From the NCBI GenBank assembly GCA_000320545.1, contig ADNK01003345.1, positions 1-20,000 on the forward strand: a DNA stretch of 20,000 nt, written 5' to 3'. Made by a program: the position numbers and the translations under genes. This document shows, piece after piece, positions 18,697-20,000 of the stretch (the stretch's first letter is position 1; every line of letters begins with the position of its first letter). This DNA comes from Bigelowiella natans CCMP2755. Lineage: Eukaryota; Cercozoa; Chlorarachniophyceae. The notes beneath the pieces were generated by a model. That model saw only the letters and a program-made list of their open reading frames with translations. It was not told the DNA's origin and ran no database searches.

Positions 18697-18974
18697 ATGC
18701 AGGACTCGCTGCCCCAACAGAACCCCCCTCCTTGGGGTCTTGGACAGCCTCCGCCGTCCCCGAACTTGCTTAGTGCAAAACGGAGAATTCTCCGTGTACG
18801 CATTGTGGAAATTGATCACGGAATGATGAAGCCGGAAGAAGGGCTGGAGGTGAGCAGACGGGTTAGGAAACTAAAGCTGCTACATGGGTTTCAAATTTGC
18901 CTTCCCAATATCTTCGAACTATCGTCCCTCTCCCCTCTCCTCCCTTTCCACCCCTTCCACACCCCCCTCCCCCC

Positions 18975-19012
<38 letters not shown>

Positions 19013-20000
19013 GACACGACGTCTCTGACGACAAATCGTGAGCATAATCGTGTGCCGGTGATTAAGGTTTATCGATGTCCACAATCCCACACATAATCAA
19101 ATATATGTAAGTGCATACATTTCAATACAACAGAACTTTGCGGTGATACAATATGCACTGGGCATGAAATTTTACGTGGCTGCTAATTAGCGAATAAAAA
19201 ACTGCTGCTGAGATATTCATTATGAGTATTGATAGAGATGGTTACCATACACTATGCAGAACAGCAGCCTACAGTAGCAGCAGTAAGTAGTGTACCACAC
19301 ATCACCAACCAACAACTAAAAACTCAGGTATTTGGTACAACACCAGCAGGACAGAAGGCATGCGTACACGTTCATGGGTAGTAAGAATAATAGTAACAAC
19401 ATACACACACAGTAGATTAACCCGCCCTTTATACATACATTCATGTTATCTGAATTTTGAACTTCGTGGAGATAGATGATACTAGCATTTACTGATTAAT
19501 GTTCCACTTGCACTCTCCATTTCCAGTTACTTTCCATACTTCTTTGTTCTGATTGACGGGGCTTTGCTGGATGAAGATGAGAAAGAGGTTTCAATTTAAG
19601 GAGAAAGTGAAGTAGACGATGACGATGGTGATGATAGAAATATAGATTGTGGATAGAGTCTACCACATATAAACCATGATTATTCAAGCTGGCAGCAGCT
19701 TTCATGGTAAAGTATTTATAAGTGATTCCTAAGTATAGCTTGCTGCATATTGTTGTACAAAAAGATTGTGGCTACCATCTGTGCATCGTTGGAGTCAAAT
19801 CTGAGTATCCTCTCTGAAAACTTATATGGGTAACAATAAAAGATTTGTAGCTGTAGTCTTACTTATAGACATAATGTAGATTTATAGCTAGCACACACTG
19901 TTTGTAGTATGGGTGGTTTAATTTGACCGTGTTGTTTGAAGACCAAGCTGTGATTGCTGTCCTACGTACTCTTCCCTTTCAGATCTGCAAATGCTCGGAA
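18697..20000 (+). CDS. REV3: REV3-like DNA polymerase zeta catalytic subunit, N-terminal exons (continues past the right edge)
   Basis: REV3 is the B-family polymerase that extends DNA past damaged bases in translesion synthesis. Exons: 18697-18849, 19013-19066, 19328-19377, 19527-19587, 19765-19829 and the start of one at 19983, behind a strong pyrimidine-AG acceptor; phases agree at every junction. They read 'LRVRIVEIDHGM', 'NRVPVIK', 'VFGTTPAGQKACVHVHG', 'YFPYFFVLIDG', 'ICASLESNLS', 'GSANAR'. The order VRIV...PVI(R/K)VFG-TPAGQK-HxHG-FPY is the N-terminal signature of REV3 as I remember it. The start is uncertain: ATG 18697 gives a 51-codon first exon, ATG 18553 has a good context (GACATGG) and is in frame but adds 48 residues including 18 Lys. 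Most family members begin only a few residues before the VRIV motif. Only about 130 of the expected 1,500-3,000 residues are inside the window. Confidence 0.85.
18976..19009. repeat. (CA)17 microsatellite forming the 3' end of REV3 intron 1
   Basis: The CA run ends two bases before the AG acceptor of the exon 19013-19066, taking the place where a pyrimidine tract normally sits; a C/T-rich tract (18925-18974) precedes it. Confidence 0.9.

Overview
The window is nuclear DNA from an intron-rich eukaryote. The evidence is GT-AG introns, microsatellites in most introns, a Ty1/copia retrotransposon, a ciliary gene and a eukaryote-only DNA polymerase gene. CFAP70 means the organism builds motile cilia or flagella. 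A possible RFX X-box and an NRF1-like palindrome next to a CCAAT box hint at an animal or close relative, but only weakly; I do not name a lineage. Gene models were built by hand from open frames, splice sites and phase agreement. Family names rest on remembered motifs and domain order, not on a search.

Layout. (1) 3-2273, +: the 3' part of a copia pol gene (integrase tail, reverse transcriptase, RNase H), intact and open to the left edge. (2) 2274-~4000: the 3' end of that element and a probable long terminal repeat. It carries a duplicated polypurine-tract-like motif and two arrays of heat-shock-element units, one of 16 consecutive decamers. (3) 4072-14431, -: a gene split into about 43 small exons that I identify as CFAP70 (TTC18), an axonemal protein with N-terminal beta-rich domains and C-terminal TPRs. 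Its introns hold most of the microsatellites, including a perfect 112-bp palindrome. (4) 14432-15328: a shared upstream region between divergent genes, with an X-box-like site. (5) 15329-16984, +: a complete 11-exon gene for a small EF-hand protein with an N-terminal MGC lipidation signal and an unrecognised C-terminal half. (6) 16985-18552: a GC-richer, CpG-containing block with no convincing gene; it has CCAAT and NRF1-like sites and may be the promoter region of the next gene. (7) 18697-20000, +: the first exons of REV3, the catalytic subunit of DNA polymerase zeta, running off the right edge.

CFAP70 and the EF-hand gene are head to head and may share a promoter; the EF-hand gene and REV3 follow one another on the + strand. 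The copia element lies just downstream of CFAP70 and points towards its 3' end. Weakest points: the CFAP70 exons at 12054-12108, 10022-10109, 7410-7693 and 5970-7035, the retrotransposon 3' boundary, and the REV3 start codon.
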